From positions 1 through 47,577 of IMG/VR virus record IMGVR_UViG_3300049457_000013: 47,577 bases of DNA; one strand, given 5' to 3'. The notes beneath the pieces are model-generated. The model saw only the letters and a program-made list of their open reading frames with translations, searched no databases and was not told the DNA's origin. Origin of the DNA: a virus. Made by a program: the position numbers and the translations under genes. Positions 5,733 to 13,183 of the stretch are shown in pieces (positions within the stretch are counted from its first letter, which is position 1; every line of letters starts with the position of its first letter).

Positions 5733-6467
5733 ATGCTCGCCTTCCACTCCAACCCAACATTGAAGGCTTTCGTACTAGCGCAACTTGCCGAACATCGCGA
5801 GGCCGACAAGCTCATTAAGGGCAAATACTGGGAAAACGGTAAGGGCTGCGCCGTCGGCTGCACCCTTGAGGCCGTCCGACTGTACAACGGCAAATTCAAG
5901 ACTGGTATCGACTACGCATCACACGCACTCTATGAGAGTGAACTTGGCATCCCCAGAATCCTTGCGAGGTTGGAGGACAGGATTTTCGAGAAACTTCCGA
6001 ATGGCGACAGTCAGGCATGGCCTGAACGGTTCACAAACGCGATACGCCCTGGCGCGGACCTCACGATGGTTTGGCCCCAACTCGCTTACTGGCTGCTAAC
6101 TGATGAAGTCCCACCACACACAAAGAATTCTCGCTCACTCGCATCGCTAGCTGAGGTCGGAGCACTCTATCGCGAATGGATTGATGGCACGAAGCCCACC
6201 AAGGAGCGTTGGCTGAATGCTAGGGACGCCGCCTCCGCCGCCTCCGCCGACGCCGACGCCGACTCCGCCGACGCCGCCGCCGACGCCGCCGCCGACGCCT
6301 CCGCCGCCGCCGCCGCCGCCGCCGCCGCCTCCGCCGCCTCCGCCGACGCCGACGCCGCCGCCGACGCCTCCGCCTCCGCCTCCGCCTCCGCCGACGCCGC
6401 CTCCGCCTCCGCCGACGCCTATCGTCGTCAATCCGACAAACTCATCGAATTACTGGAAGCCGCCTGA
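5733..6467 (+). CDS. Phage protein with conserved N-terminal domain and long Ala/Asp/Ser tract
   Basis: A 244-residue protein with AGGAGAC before the ATG. The first 160 residues carry GKYWENGKGCAVGCTLE and LGIPRILARLEDRIFEKLPN, hallmarks (from memory) of a family widespread in tailed-phage genomes with no known biochemical role. Residues about 165-230 are a pure Ala/Asp/Ser tract coded by GCC repeats with GAC or TCC interspersed (6226-6420). A short charged helix (RRQSDKLIELLEAA) ends it. The tract is predicted helical or disordered and the DNA is prone to slippage. Homologues commonly have Ala/Asp-rich tails too, so the tract is part of the family design. Confidence 0.8.
   Translation: MLAFHSNPTLKAFVLAQLAEHREADKLIKGKYWENGKGCAVGCTLEAVRLYNGKFKTGIDYASHALYESELGIPRILARLEDRIFEKLPNGDSQAWPERFTNAIRPGADLTMVWPQLAYWLLTDEVPPHTKNSRSLASLAEVGALYREWIDGTKPTKERWLNARDAASAASADADADSADAAADAAADASAAAAAAAAASAASADADAAADASASASASADAASASADAYRRQSDKLIELLEAA
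6226..6420 (+). repeat. GCC/GAC/TCC trinucleotide repeat tract
   Basis: About 195 bases are built almost only from the codons GCC, GAC and TCC, in the frame of the upstream protein. Runs of pure GCC reach about eight codons. Such tracts slip during replication, so length can vary between phage isolates, and short-read assembly may be wrong here. All three reading frames on both strands stay open, which creates artefactual Pro- and Gly-rich frames. Confidence 0.85.
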
Positions 6468-6471
6468 CCCC

Positions 6472-6669
6472 ATGCCACGCCCCTGCAACCCCGACCTCAT
6501 CGCCCGCTGGAACGTTTCGCTGCCGGCCACCTTAGCCGGCGCCATCGAGTTCCACCTCTACGACCCCATCCACAACAAACCACTGTATGGGGCAAAGAGC
6601 AAACTGATCGAGACCCTATTGCAAGAATGGCTCGACAAACAGCAGAGACCTTCCCATGCCAATGGTTAG
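6472..6669 (+). CDS. Ribbon-helix-helix-like small protein
   Basis: The 65-residue protein starts four bases after the previous stop. It has a strand-like RWNVSLPATLAGAIEFHL and then a helix ending KSKLIETLLQEWLDKQ. This strand-helix-helix order and the (S/K)-LI-x-x-LL-x-x-WL pattern fit the ribbon-helix-helix (CopG/Arc) fold, whose dimers bind operators. It is thus the best small-repressor candidate in the early region, together with the 17501-17659 product. Target unknown; the hexameric ATGCAA sites at 2083-2109 are one possibility. Confidence 0.6.
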   Translation: MPRPCNPDLIARWNVSLPATLAGAIEFHLYDPIHNKPLYGAKSKLIETLLQEWLDKQQRPSHANG

Positions 6670-6949
6670 CGAAGCTCTTGATCTGTCCAGTTGGACGCCG
6701 ATCGAACTCGAAAACCGCCGCCGCGCCATCTGCGAGCTGGCGGTCGCCCGTTTCGGCGCAATGACCGAGGAGTCGCGCCGCGACTACAAAGGCTCCTACG
6801 ACACCCTCTCGACAACCGAATTACATGAGTTGTGCGCCATCACGCAGAGATTGCGCCAGAAAACGGCCGGACCGCCGAAGGCGGGCAAAGCCCGCGGCAC
6901 GGCCAAGTCGCCCAAACTCACCCCCGAGGACCTCTTGTCACAACTATAG
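6656..6949 (+). CDS. Hypothetical protein with LTPEDLLSQL tail
   Basis: A 97-residue protein whose start overlaps the preceding gene by 14 bases; an ATG six bases later (6662) is equally possible. The first 70 residues are helical and charged. A Lys/Gly/Ala-rich linker follows and the protein ends in LTPEDLLSQL, the motif shared with the products of 2748-3173 and 9684-10025. A 6-bp perfect hairpin with AAA loop (6881-6895) lies in the linker-coding DNA. The tail probably docks a common partner; which one cannot be told. Confidence 0.65.
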   Translation: MPMVSEALDLSSWTPIELENRRRAICELAVARFGAMTEESRRDYKGSYDTLSTTELHELCAITQRLRQKTAGPPKAGKARGTAKSPKLTPEDLLSQL

Positions 6950-6961
6950 GAGTTACCAACC

Positions 6962-7519
6962 ATGAACGCCCCCACCGTTCCGTTACCGCTACCGCAATTC
7001 ACCTTCCTCCTCGCCGCCGCCGGCAACGGCCAAGACGACCTCGCCGCCGCCATCGCCGCCCTCGACGACGAACTGCTTGTTGAGGACCTCGAAAAGCCAT
7101 TGCGTTTGGCGACCGAAGCGCTTTTCTTCGGCTCCATCTACGACGTCGAATGGACCGGCGACACCAATCTTAGCCCTTTTGACGTTGCGGCCGCCGACTG
7201 GCTTCGCAACTTCGAACACTTCTTGAAGTTGCAGGCCAACTTTGGCCCCTCCGTCCTCGCAAACCTTGCCATCCACGAATACCAACAAGAGTCCCGCGCT
7301 GACTTCTTCCACCGCACCCTATACCGCGATGCCCGAATGGCTTGTGAGGTCGAGGCGTTCGCCAACATCTTCGAACCGAATGCGTGTTTAACAATTCACG
7401 TTGGCCCCATTACCGCCCAACTGTCACCGATTGGCCGCAACATCTGGCTTCCAAACGGAACAACAGACGTCGACGAACGCATCGCCTTCCTCTCCCACGA
7501 ACTAACCCTTGTCCGATGA
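6962..7519 (+). CDS. Hypothetical 185-residue protein
   Basis: Begins with TAGGAG upstream of the ATG at 6962. It is an acidic, helical protein with FFGSIYDVEWTGD and a C-terminal beta-rich part (CLTIHVGPITAQLSPIGR). No catalytic or binding motif is recognisable. It overlaps the next gene as ATGA. It is probably an early accessory protein. Confidence 0.65.
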   Translation: MNAPTVPLPLPQFTFLLAAAGNGQDDLAAAIAALDDELLVEDLEKPLRLATEALFFGSIYDVEWTGDTNLSPFDVAAADWLRNFEHFLKLQANFGPSVLANLAIHEYQQESRADFFHRTLYRDARMACEVEAFANIFEPNACLTIHVGPITAQLSPIGRNIWLPNGTTDVDERIAFLSHELTLVR

Positions 7520-7725
7520 CCGCCCCAATCCGCCTATCCTTTTCCTGGTCCACCCGGCGTGAGGGGAACGACGGCTACGTCCTCGAACAATGCCCTACCG
7601 ACGGCTATCGTAAGGAGTTCGGCCCTATCCCCGCCCATACAGTACCGGCATTCGTCATCGGCCGACGCCGCATCATAGCGATGCTCATGAAACGGCGCGG
7701 CGCCTCTTACGTCTTGGAGAACTAA
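7516..7725 (+). CDS. Hypothetical 69-residue protein
   Basis: Starts at the ATGA overlap with the previous gene. The product looks like a beta-hairpin followed by a basic helix (RRRIIAMLMKRRGASYVLEN). Charge and size would suit a small nucleic-acid-binding protein, but no family is recognised. The next gene begins three bases after its stop. Confidence 0.6.
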   Translation: MTAPIRLSFSWSTRREGNDGYVLEQCPTDGYRKEFGPIPAHTVPAFVIGRRRIIAMLMKRRGASYVLEN

Positions 7726-7728
7726 CCC

Positions 7729-8301
7729 ATGACAGACACAAAGATGGCCGCCGCCATCCACGCTTCCGTAAGCGACAGGCCACACGAGACGCCCAAATTC
7801 AAATGCACGAATTGGCCTGATTGCGGTTGCGATTCCTACTGTGAACTTCAACATGGTCGTCCCTCCCACCTACACGCCTACGGGATTGATGAAATCCAAG
7901 CGGCTGTCACAGCAGGCAACCAAAGATATTGTGATGACGCCAGAAAACAATCGAATGCCTTCAAAGAATGGAAGGCCGCAGGTTTTCCAAGAGACTGCCC
8001 ACAAATCTTAAGTGGCAACATCATAGACTACATCACACGATCAATACTCACCCTCCACAACCCCCCAATACATCGAGGAAGCGCCGAGGCGGAGACCCTT
8101 AAACGTACCAAACTCCAAGACATACTCAGCTGCGTAATTGCAAACCCGCAGAACGTTAAAGAGGTTGCGGAAGAAATCGCGCTCGACTGGTTTCCAATGG
8201 TTTCCGTCAATTCGAAAGGCAAAATGGAGATCATTGTTGGAGCAGGAAGGATCCGCGCTGCGCTCACCGCCGCCCCAGAACCTGACGGAGGGAAGACATG
8301 A
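7729..8301 (+). CDS. Cys/His-rich hypothetical protein
   Basis: The 190-residue product has an N-terminal cluster CTNWPDCGCDSYCELQHG (five Cys and a His in under 20 residues), likely a zinc-binding knuckle, then a helical middle and a beta-hairpin end (VSVNSKGKMEIIVGAGRIRA). It is one of several zinc-type small proteins in the early module. Overlaps the next gene as ATGA. Function unknown. Confidence 0.65.
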   Translation: MTDTKMAAAIHASVSDRPHETPKFKCTNWPDCGCDSYCELQHGRPSHLHAYGIDEIQAAVTAGNQRYCDDARKQSNAFKEWKAAGFPRDCPQILSGNIIDYITRSILTLHNPPIHRGSAEAETLKRTKLQDILSCVIANPQNVKEVAEEIALDWFPMVSVNSKGKMEIIVGAGRIRAALTAAPEPDGGKT

Positions 8302-8444
8302 TCAACTGGTGGTGGCTTTCAATGAATATACTTATTTTCCTTTGTGCGATTCCTAAAGTTTCAGGATGGCCTAAAATTATGGATTTGCTTTTTGCGGCCA
8401 TTGCTGGCGCAGGGATAGCTACAAGTTTTGGAGGCTCGCCATGA
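8298..8444 (+). CDS. 48-residue two-helix membrane protein
   Basis: A short gene fixed between two ATGA overlaps. Residues 3-20 (NWWWLSMNILIFLCAI) and 28-42 (MDLLFAAIAGAGIA) are hydrophobic, with a basic turn between them, so it should be a small inner-membrane hairpin protein. The DNA is visibly richer in A+T than its neighbours. It could be a membrane anchor, a superinfection-exclusion peptide or a cryptic holin. Its early position argues against lysis timing. Confidence 0.65.
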   Translation: MINWWWLSMNILIFLCAIPKVSGWPKIMDLLFAAIAGAGIATSFGGSP

Positions 8445-8737
8445 CCGACCAACCAACCCTGAAAGAACGGCTACGCCTTCCGACTCACAAAATCGCTCTA
8501 TGGAAAATGTTGCCATGGATGATTGAAGCGGCAGACGCCCTCGACGCTCGTGACGTTCTACTGGTAGAGGCGGAGAAGGCACTGGAGCCGTTTGTCGAAC
8601 TCCTCGCTACCGAAGATAAGAAGATACCTCTGCCGGGCGTAGTGACATTGTTGAAACAATCCATCCCGGAAGAGTGGATGACATACGCCAGCTCCATCCT
8701 CACCAAGATCAAAGTCTCTAGGAGCCCCACACCATGA
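8441..8737 (+). CDS. Hypothetical 98-residue protein
   Basis: Begins at an ATGA overlap and ends at another, so it is translationally coupled on both sides. GGAGG stands nine bases before the start. The protein is largely helical (MLPWMIEAADALDARDVLLVEAEKA..., in two helices) with a short loop KKIPLPGV. The arrangement may form a coiled hairpin. Family not recognised. It directly precedes the PD-(D/E)XK nuclease, so it might be a partner. Confidence 0.6.
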   Translation: MTDQPTLKERLRLPTHKIALWKMLPWMIEAADALDARDVLLVEAEKALEPFVELLATEDKKIPLPGVVTLLKQSIPEEWMTYASSILTKIKVSRSPTP

Positions 8738-9687
8738 CGCCTCAGACCCCACAACTGCCGCTGCACATCGATTCGACGATGATCACCTGCGCTCGTTCTT
8801 GTCTTCAGAAGTTTCTCTTGGAGTTTGTCCACGGCTACCGCCCAAGGGCTATCTCGGTGGACTTGCACGCGGGAGCCTGCTTCGCAACAGGCTTAGAGAC
8901 AGTATACCGAGGCATTTGGGAGCAAAACCTCTCCCTCCCATCAGCCCTCGAACGCGCCCACGCCGCCTTCCACATCGCTTGGGGCGACTTTGAGATACCT
9001 GCGTTCAAGAAAACCGCCAAAACCGCCGACAGGATATGGGAAGCGATCGAGTCGTATTTCGAACAATACCCCCCACGTACCGATCACGTACAGCCTTACT
9101 TCGGCTCCGACGGCAAACCAACCTTCGAGTACACCTTTGCCATTCCATTGGAACCAGCCAATAATTTTGAGGGGGAAAATTTCCCACTGCACCCATCCGG
9201 CGCCCCCTTCATCTACTCCGGCCGCTTCGACATGCTCGGGGCAATTTCGGGGCGACCATGTGTGAGGGATGAAAAGACGACTGGAGGCTCAATATCGACG
9301 AACTGGAGCGACCAATGGAACTTGAGGTCGCAATTCCTCGGCTACGTTTGGGCCTGTCAGCAAGCCGGCATTAACCTCGATACCGTCGTCGTCCGCGGCA
9401 TCGCAATACAGAAGACACAGATTGTCCACGCCGAGGATATTAAGAACTATAGCGCCCATTTGGTTGCAAAGTGGCACGAACAGCTACGCCGTGATCTCTG
9501 GCGCATCCGCCGGGCTTGGGACGAGGGCTACTTCGACTTCAATCTCGGCGACGCCTGTACCTCGTATGGCAATTGTGTGTTTCAGAGCGCCTGCGCCTCA
9601 ACGACGCCCGAGGCGTGGCTATCCGACTTCGTTGTGAAACACTGGAACCCTCTGGACAAAAACCCAGCCAAGGAGCCAACGACGTGA
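8734..9687 (+). CDS. PD-(D/E)XK nuclease of the RecB/Cas4 type
   Basis: The 317-residue protein shows the full catalytic pattern: SGRFDML with D166, then DEK at 179-181, and QFLGY (Q200, Y204) as the QxxxY motif. Cys residues at the N-terminus (CARSC, 19 and 23) and C-terminus (CTSYGNCVFQSAC) resemble the iron-sulphur cluster of Cas4/AddB nucleases. It would be a 5'-3' or end-processing DNA exonuclease. Placed two genes upstream of the Sak4-like ATPase, it fits a phage recombination module that resects ends for strand annealing or exchange. Catalysis is well supported; direction and polarity are not. Confidence 0.85.
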   Translation: MTPQTPQLPLHIDSTMITCARSCLQKFLLEFVHGYRPRAISVDLHAGACFATGLETVYRGIWEQNLSLPSALERAHAAFHIAWGDFEIPAFKKTAKTADRIWEAIESYFEQYPPRTDHVQPYFGSDGKPTFEYTFAIPLEPANNFEGENFPLHPSGAPFIYSGRFDMLGAISGRPCVRDEKTTGGSISTNWSDQWNLRSQFLGYVWACQQAGINLDTVVVRGIAIQKTQIVHAEDIKNYSAHLVAKWHEQLRRDLWRIRRAWDEGYFDFNLGDACTSYGNCVFQSACASTTPEAWLSDFVVKHWNPLDKNPAKEPTT

Positions 9688-10025
9688 CCAACGATGAACA
9701 AGAAGCCGAACCCCACCTAATCCTCCACAAAGTGCGGGGAAAGGCAGCCTTCGACATCGCCATTAAGATGCAAATCGGGGGGGAGGACGGCTGGCTCATC
9801 CCTACCAGCGGCCATCGAGCCTACCCAATGGCCAAGTGGCAGCTAGAGGACCTTGCCGACATCAGCGACTATCCGCACGAACGCCCACTACACGTTCGCG
9901 TTACGGCAAACTTAGATACTTGGCCAGACCACTATTCGTGCAACAACCAACACGCCCATCCACCCTCCCCACACCGTACGGCCACCGCCCACCTCACTCC
10001 CGAGCAAATTCTAGGAGCCCTTTAA
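9684..10025 (+). CDS. Hypothetical protein with LTPEQILGAL tail (GTG start)
   Basis: A GTG at 9684 overlaps the nuclease stop as GTGA and has AAGGAG eight bases upstream; no ATG fits better. The 113-residue product has a beta-rich first part (GEDGWLIPTSGHRAYPMAKW), a helix, a His/Pro-rich linker and the tail LTPEQILGAL, the same C-terminal motif as at 2748-3173 and 6656-6949. Its stop shares one base with the start of the Sak4-like gene. Being sandwiched between nuclease and ATPase, it is probably part of the recombination module. Confidence 0.65.
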   Translation: MTNDEQEAEPHLILHKVRGKAAFDIAIKMQIGGEDGWLIPTSGHRAYPMAKWQLEDLADISDYPHERPLHVRVTANLDTWPDHYSCNNQHAHPPSPHRTATAHLTPEQILGAL

Positions 10026-10957
10026 TGAACCTCCAACCCCCCGCTGTCCTCCTCCAAGGCGCCCCTGGCGCCGGCAAGACGGATAGCCTCGCCACACTGC
10101 TCGCAGCGGGCCTCGAAGTGTTCGTCATAATGACGGAGCCCGGCGGCGTCGAGTCCCTTCTTGACTCGTGCGCGCGGCGGAAGATTTCAGTCGATAAACT
10201 ACATTGGACGTCCGTACTCCCCGCCGCGGCCGGTTGGTCTGCCATCGACGACATGATCCGCACCGTCGCGACTTCGTCCTTCGAACAAATCCAACTGATT
10301 AAGTCGGGGGTTGGGAAGGACCTGACCCGCAAGCCGGCAATGGCGCTCTTGGAGGCGCTAAAAGATTTCCCTTGCGAACGAACCGGGCAAAAGTTCGGCG
10401 ACGTAGCCTCTTGGGATCCTGAGCGCGCCCTTTGCGTCGACTCCCTCTCTGGTCTATCCCTAATGTCGATGGCGCTGGCTATCGGCTACAAACCTGCAGC
10501 CCATCAAGGCGAATGGGGCGTCGCGATGAACTTTCTTGAGCAGCTATTGTTAAAGCTAACATCCGATCGGAAGTGTTTCTTTGTCCTCACAGCGCACGTC
10601 GAAAAAGAGGCGAATGAAATAACTGGAGTGGCACAGATTATGGCGTCAACGCTTGGACGCAAACTCGCTCCAAAGATACCTCGCTTCTTCTCCGAGGTTG
10701 TGTACGCAAAACGAACCCTTACGAATGGAAAAGCCTCCTTCCTCTGGTCCACCATCGACGAAAAAGCGGACCTAAAGAACCGAGCACTCCCCGTTTCCGC
10801 CGCGATAGAGCCCAACTTTGAACCCATTGTCGCGGCGTACCGTCGCCGCGTCGAGATGGCTGCTTCGGCCCCGTTGCCACCGACAGCCGTGCCTTCGGCA
10901 CGACCATCTGCGCCCTTTGTGGCTCAGACCGCTCCGATGGCTCCAAAGGCAACCTAA
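10025..10957 (+). CDS. Sak4-like RecA-family ATPase (AAA_24 type)
   Basis: The 310-residue product has Walker A GAPGAGKT at residues 12-19, a Walker B strand ALCVDSL with D139, and a downstream FVLTAHVEKE segment. That order and length fit the phage AAA_24/Sak4 single-domain recombinases. These form ATP-dependent filaments and work with an SSB-type partner in single-strand annealing or exchange. A Pro/Ala-rich tail (residues about 280-310) may contact the partner; its DNA has a 6-bp hairpin at 10888-10902. The ATG shares a base with the previous stop (TAATG). Confidence 0.8.
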   Translation: MNLQPPAVLLQGAPGAGKTDSLATLLAAGLEVFVIMTEPGGVESLLDSCARRKISVDKLHWTSVLPAAAGWSAIDDMIRTVATSSFEQIQLIKSGVGKDLTRKPAMALLEALKDFPCERTGQKFGDVASWDPERALCVDSLSGLSLMSMALAIGYKPAAHQGEWGVAMNFLEQLLLKLTSDRKCFFVLTAHVEKEANEITGVAQIMASTLGRKLAPKIPRFFSEVVYAKRTLTNGKASFLWSTIDEKADLKNRALPVSAAIEPNFEPIVAAYRRRVEMAASAPLPPTAVPSARPSAPFVAQTAPMAPKAT

Positions 10958-10970
10958 GGAGTACCTTACT

Positions 10971-11459
10971 ATGGACAGCCAAACGTTTGATCCCGACACT
11001 TTCATGCAGCAAACCGTCGACGAGCCGATGGCGACTGAGTTTCGCATCTGCCCACAAGGCGAATATCAGGCCATGATCGACGACTTCGACTCAAAGGCGT
11101 TCACGCACGTGGAGTGGCAGGACAAGCAGACTGGGGAGCAAAAGTCGGCTCCGCAGTTCTCCTGCCCCTTCGTCATCCAGGACGAAAAAGTGAAGGCCGA
11201 ACTCGGCCGCGAGAAGCTCGTCGTGCCGGCCAAGATGTTCCTCGACATAAACGCCGCCGGCGGCCTCGACTTCGGCCCGGACCGCAACGTCCGCCTCGGC
11301 CAAATCCGCGAAGCAACAGGGCAGAACGTAAAAGGACCCTGGAGTATAATGAACCTCCGGGGCGCCGGCCCGGTTATGGTGAAGGTGACGCACCGCCAGG
11401 ACAAAAGGAACCCGGAGCGTAAGTTCGCCGAGGTGACCCGCGTCGTCGCCATTCGCTAA
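10971..11459 (+). CDS. Probable ssDNA-binding partner of the Sak4-like ATPase
   Basis: The 162-residue product starts at 10971 behind AAGGAG. It opens with an acidic stretch, then a beta-rich domain: GEYQAMIDDFD, SAPQFSCPFVI, EKLVVPAKMFLDI and a final strand PVMVKVTHRQDKRNPERKF. The repeating strand pattern suggests an OB fold. In many phages the gene after sak4 encodes an SSB-like protein needed for its activity, so that is the working call. No SSB-like acidic tip is present; the tip seems to be carried by the protein at 3417-3728. Confidence 0.5.
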   Translation: MDSQTFDPDTFMQQTVDEPMATEFRICPQGEYQAMIDDFDSKAFTHVEWQDKQTGEQKSAPQFSCPFVIQDEKVKAELGREKLVVPAKMFLDINAAGGLDFGPDRNVRLGQIREATGQNVKGPWSIMNLRGAGPVMVKVTHRQDKRNPERKFAEVTRVVAIR

Positions 11460-11469
11460 CCGTTAACGG
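11460..11469. repeat. CCGTTAACGG palindrome
   Basis: A perfect 10-bp palindrome right after a gene stop, centred on GTTAAC, the core of the intergenic elements at 2433, 5685, 16004 and 37275. Here there is no second arm and no loop, so it would act as double-stranded DNA site rather than hairpin. Confidence 0.55.
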
Positions 11470-11503
11470 CTTCCATTCCCGTCACATCACATGGAAGCTG
11501 TGG

Positions 11504-11541
11504 GGAGAGAGGGAAAGGTTATGCGTTCCCTCTCTCCTTTT
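11504..11541 (+). terminator. Intrinsic terminator
   Basis: GGAGAGAGGGAA (11504-11515), a 10-base loop and TTCCCTCTCTCC (11526-11537) pair perfectly over 12 bp and are followed by TTTT (11538-11541). A further 8-bp stem (11469-11476 with 11491-11498) lies just upstream. It separates the recombination genes from the methyltransferase/polymerase block, so the latter would need read-through or its own promoter, which I could not find. Confidence 0.8.
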
Positions 11542-11564
11542 ACCTCCACCGAGGACAGAAATAG

Positions 11565-12908
11565 ATGAAAATCATCCCACTCACCGCCATCGAGGTCCGT
11601 ACTCGCCAGCGCAAGTCTATTGCGCCCGGTCCCCTCCGTGAGCTAACCGAGTCAATCCTCGGGCGAGGGCTATTACAACCGCCCGTCTGTTGGTTCGACG
11701 AGACCACCCACACCGAAGTCCTTACCGTCGGCGAGCGCCGCCTTCGAGCGATACAGGCCATTGCAGCCTCTGGCCGCACATTTAGCTGCAATGGCCAGAC
11801 TATCCAAGCCGGCTTCATCCCAATCCTCACCCTCGCCGAATTCCTCGACACCGCCGGCCGCTTCGAGGCCGAGCTCGACGAAAACATCCACCGCGAGGAC
11901 CTTCCCTGGCCCGACCGGGCGCGGGCTCTTGCCGACCTCCATGCGATGCGAAGCACGTCGAACCCGAAGCAAACCCTCTTAGACACCGGGAAGGAATTGG
12001 TAACCCGTGGCGCCTTCGTTCACCCCGTGGCGGCGTCGCAACACGTCCGACAGGCCGAGATCGTTGCGAAGCATTTCGACAACCCAAAGATACTCAATGC
12101 CAGGAACGTCGGCGAGGCGTATGGGCTCGTGCTGAAGCTGGAGGAAGAGAAAATAAGAGCGGCGATGGCGCGGAAGGACATCGCTTCCGGTCGTGGGCTG
12201 GCCGACCTCGAGGTCCGTCTCGCCGACCTGGTGCTCGAGTTGCCAAAGCTCGACGCAAATACATTCGACCTAATCCTTGCCGACCCCCCATACGGGATCG
12301 ACGCCGCGAGCGCTGGCTTCCGTTCCCGTACCGTCCACCATCACAACTACACCGACGACGTGCAGACGGCCCGCCACCTCGCCCAGACGATTATATCCGA
12401 AGGCTTTCGCGTCTGCAAGCCGCGAGCCAACCTGTTTCTATTCACCGATATAAAGCATTGGGAGTGGCTACAACAACACTCCGCTGCCGCCGGCTGGACT
12501 CCCTTCCGCCGGCCCCTCATTTGGGGCAAGAGCGACACTGAGGGCTTCGCCCCGTGGGGCTCCCAAGGCCCTCGCATTACCACAGAGTTTATCTTCTTCG
12601 CCACGAAGGGCCAAAAGGGCCTCATCGCCTCGCCGACAGACTACCTCCGCGTCAACCGGGTATCGCGAAGCGAACGCCTCCACGCCGCCGAGAAGCCAGT
12701 TGAGTTGCTGCGAAAGCTAATTGAATGCTCAACACAACCGAATGACTTCATCCTCGACCCCTGTTGCGGCAGCGGAAGTACGCTTGTCGCCGCAAAGGAG
12801 AGTCGCCGTCGCGCCCTCGGCATCGAACGCGACCACGACTACCACACCACGGCCCTGGCAAACTTGTACAATACCACCAAGGATGAACAAGTCGAGTTAC
12901 CAATATGA
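11565..12908 (+). CDS. ParB-like domain fused to a beta-class DNA methyltransferase
   Basis: The 447-residue protein has an N-terminal ParB/Srx-type domain (residues about 1-130; KIIPLTAIEVRTRQR and a TVGERRLRAIQ box) and a C-terminal methyltransferase. DPPY lies at 240-243 and DPCCGSGST, the SAM site, at 398-406. Catalytic before SAM motif is the beta-class order, so it is an N6-adenine or N4-cytosine enzyme. The fusion is known in phages and mobile elements. It probably modifies phage DNA against host restriction or marks replication sites. No cognate restriction gene is nearby. SD is GAGGAC. Confidence 0.88.
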   Translation: MKIIPLTAIEVRTRQRKSIAPGPLRELTESILGRGLLQPPVCWFDETTHTEVLTVGERRLRAIQAIAASGRTFSCNGQTIQAGFIPILTLAEFLDTAGRFEAELDENIHREDLPWPDRARALADLHAMRSTSNPKQTLLDTGKELVTRGAFVHPVAASQHVRQAEIVAKHFDNPKILNARNVGEAYGLVLKLEEEKIRAAMARKDIASGRGLADLEVRLADLVLELPKLDANTFDLILADPPYGIDAASAGFRSRTVHHHNYTDDVQTARHLAQTIISEGFRVCKPRANLFLFTDIKHWEWLQQHSAAAGWTPFRRPLIWGKSDTEGFAPWGSQGPRITTEFIFFATKGQKGLIASPTDYLRVNRVSRSERLHAAEKPVELLRKLIECSTQPNDFILDPCCGSGSTLVAAKESRRRALGIERDHDYHTTALANLYNTTKDEQVELPI

Positions 12909-13183
12909 CAACCAAACACTCACCGTTAGGGGCACTCAAAGTCCAAGCGGCCAAGATCGCCACGACACTTAAGGCAGCAGAACGTGGAGATAGAATTGAT
13001 GTCCGCTTCGCCGAAAGGATCGCCGAGGCGAGAACGAAGTCTGGCATCAAAATCGGCGTCGTTATGGACGATAAAGTCATTACATTCGAAATACCATGGG
13101 CGACAATCCGGGCGTCGAGTGAGACCGCTATAGCCGAATACATCGTCAAGTATATGCAAGAGAAGCATAATGCCCCCAACTGA
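12905..13183 (+). CDS. Hypothetical 92-residue protein
   Basis: Starts at an ATGA overlap with the methyltransferase and overlaps the polymerase gene by 14 bases. The sequence is a helix-strand-helix arrangement (AERIAEARTKSG, KIGVVMDDKVITFEIPW, AIAEYIVKYMQEKH) without motifs I can name. The tight overlaps suggest co-expression with the DNA polymerase, perhaps as a small accessory factor. Confidence 0.65.
   Translation: MTTKHSPLGALKVQAAKIATTLKAAERGDRIDVRFAERIAEARTKSGIKIGVVMDDKVITFEIPWATIRASSETAIAEYIVKYMQEKHNAPN

Noticed and set aside
6147-6669. Poly-Gly and poly-Pro frames on either strand over the GCC tract
   Set aside because: They are shadows of the GCC/GAC/TCC repeat inside the 244-residue protein; the start of the Pro frame has no SD, and the part after 6472 is explained by the RHH-like gene.
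10889-10902. Hairpin near 10890 as an attenuator or terminator
   Set aside because: It lies inside a coding linker of the Sak4-like gene and is not followed by a T run.
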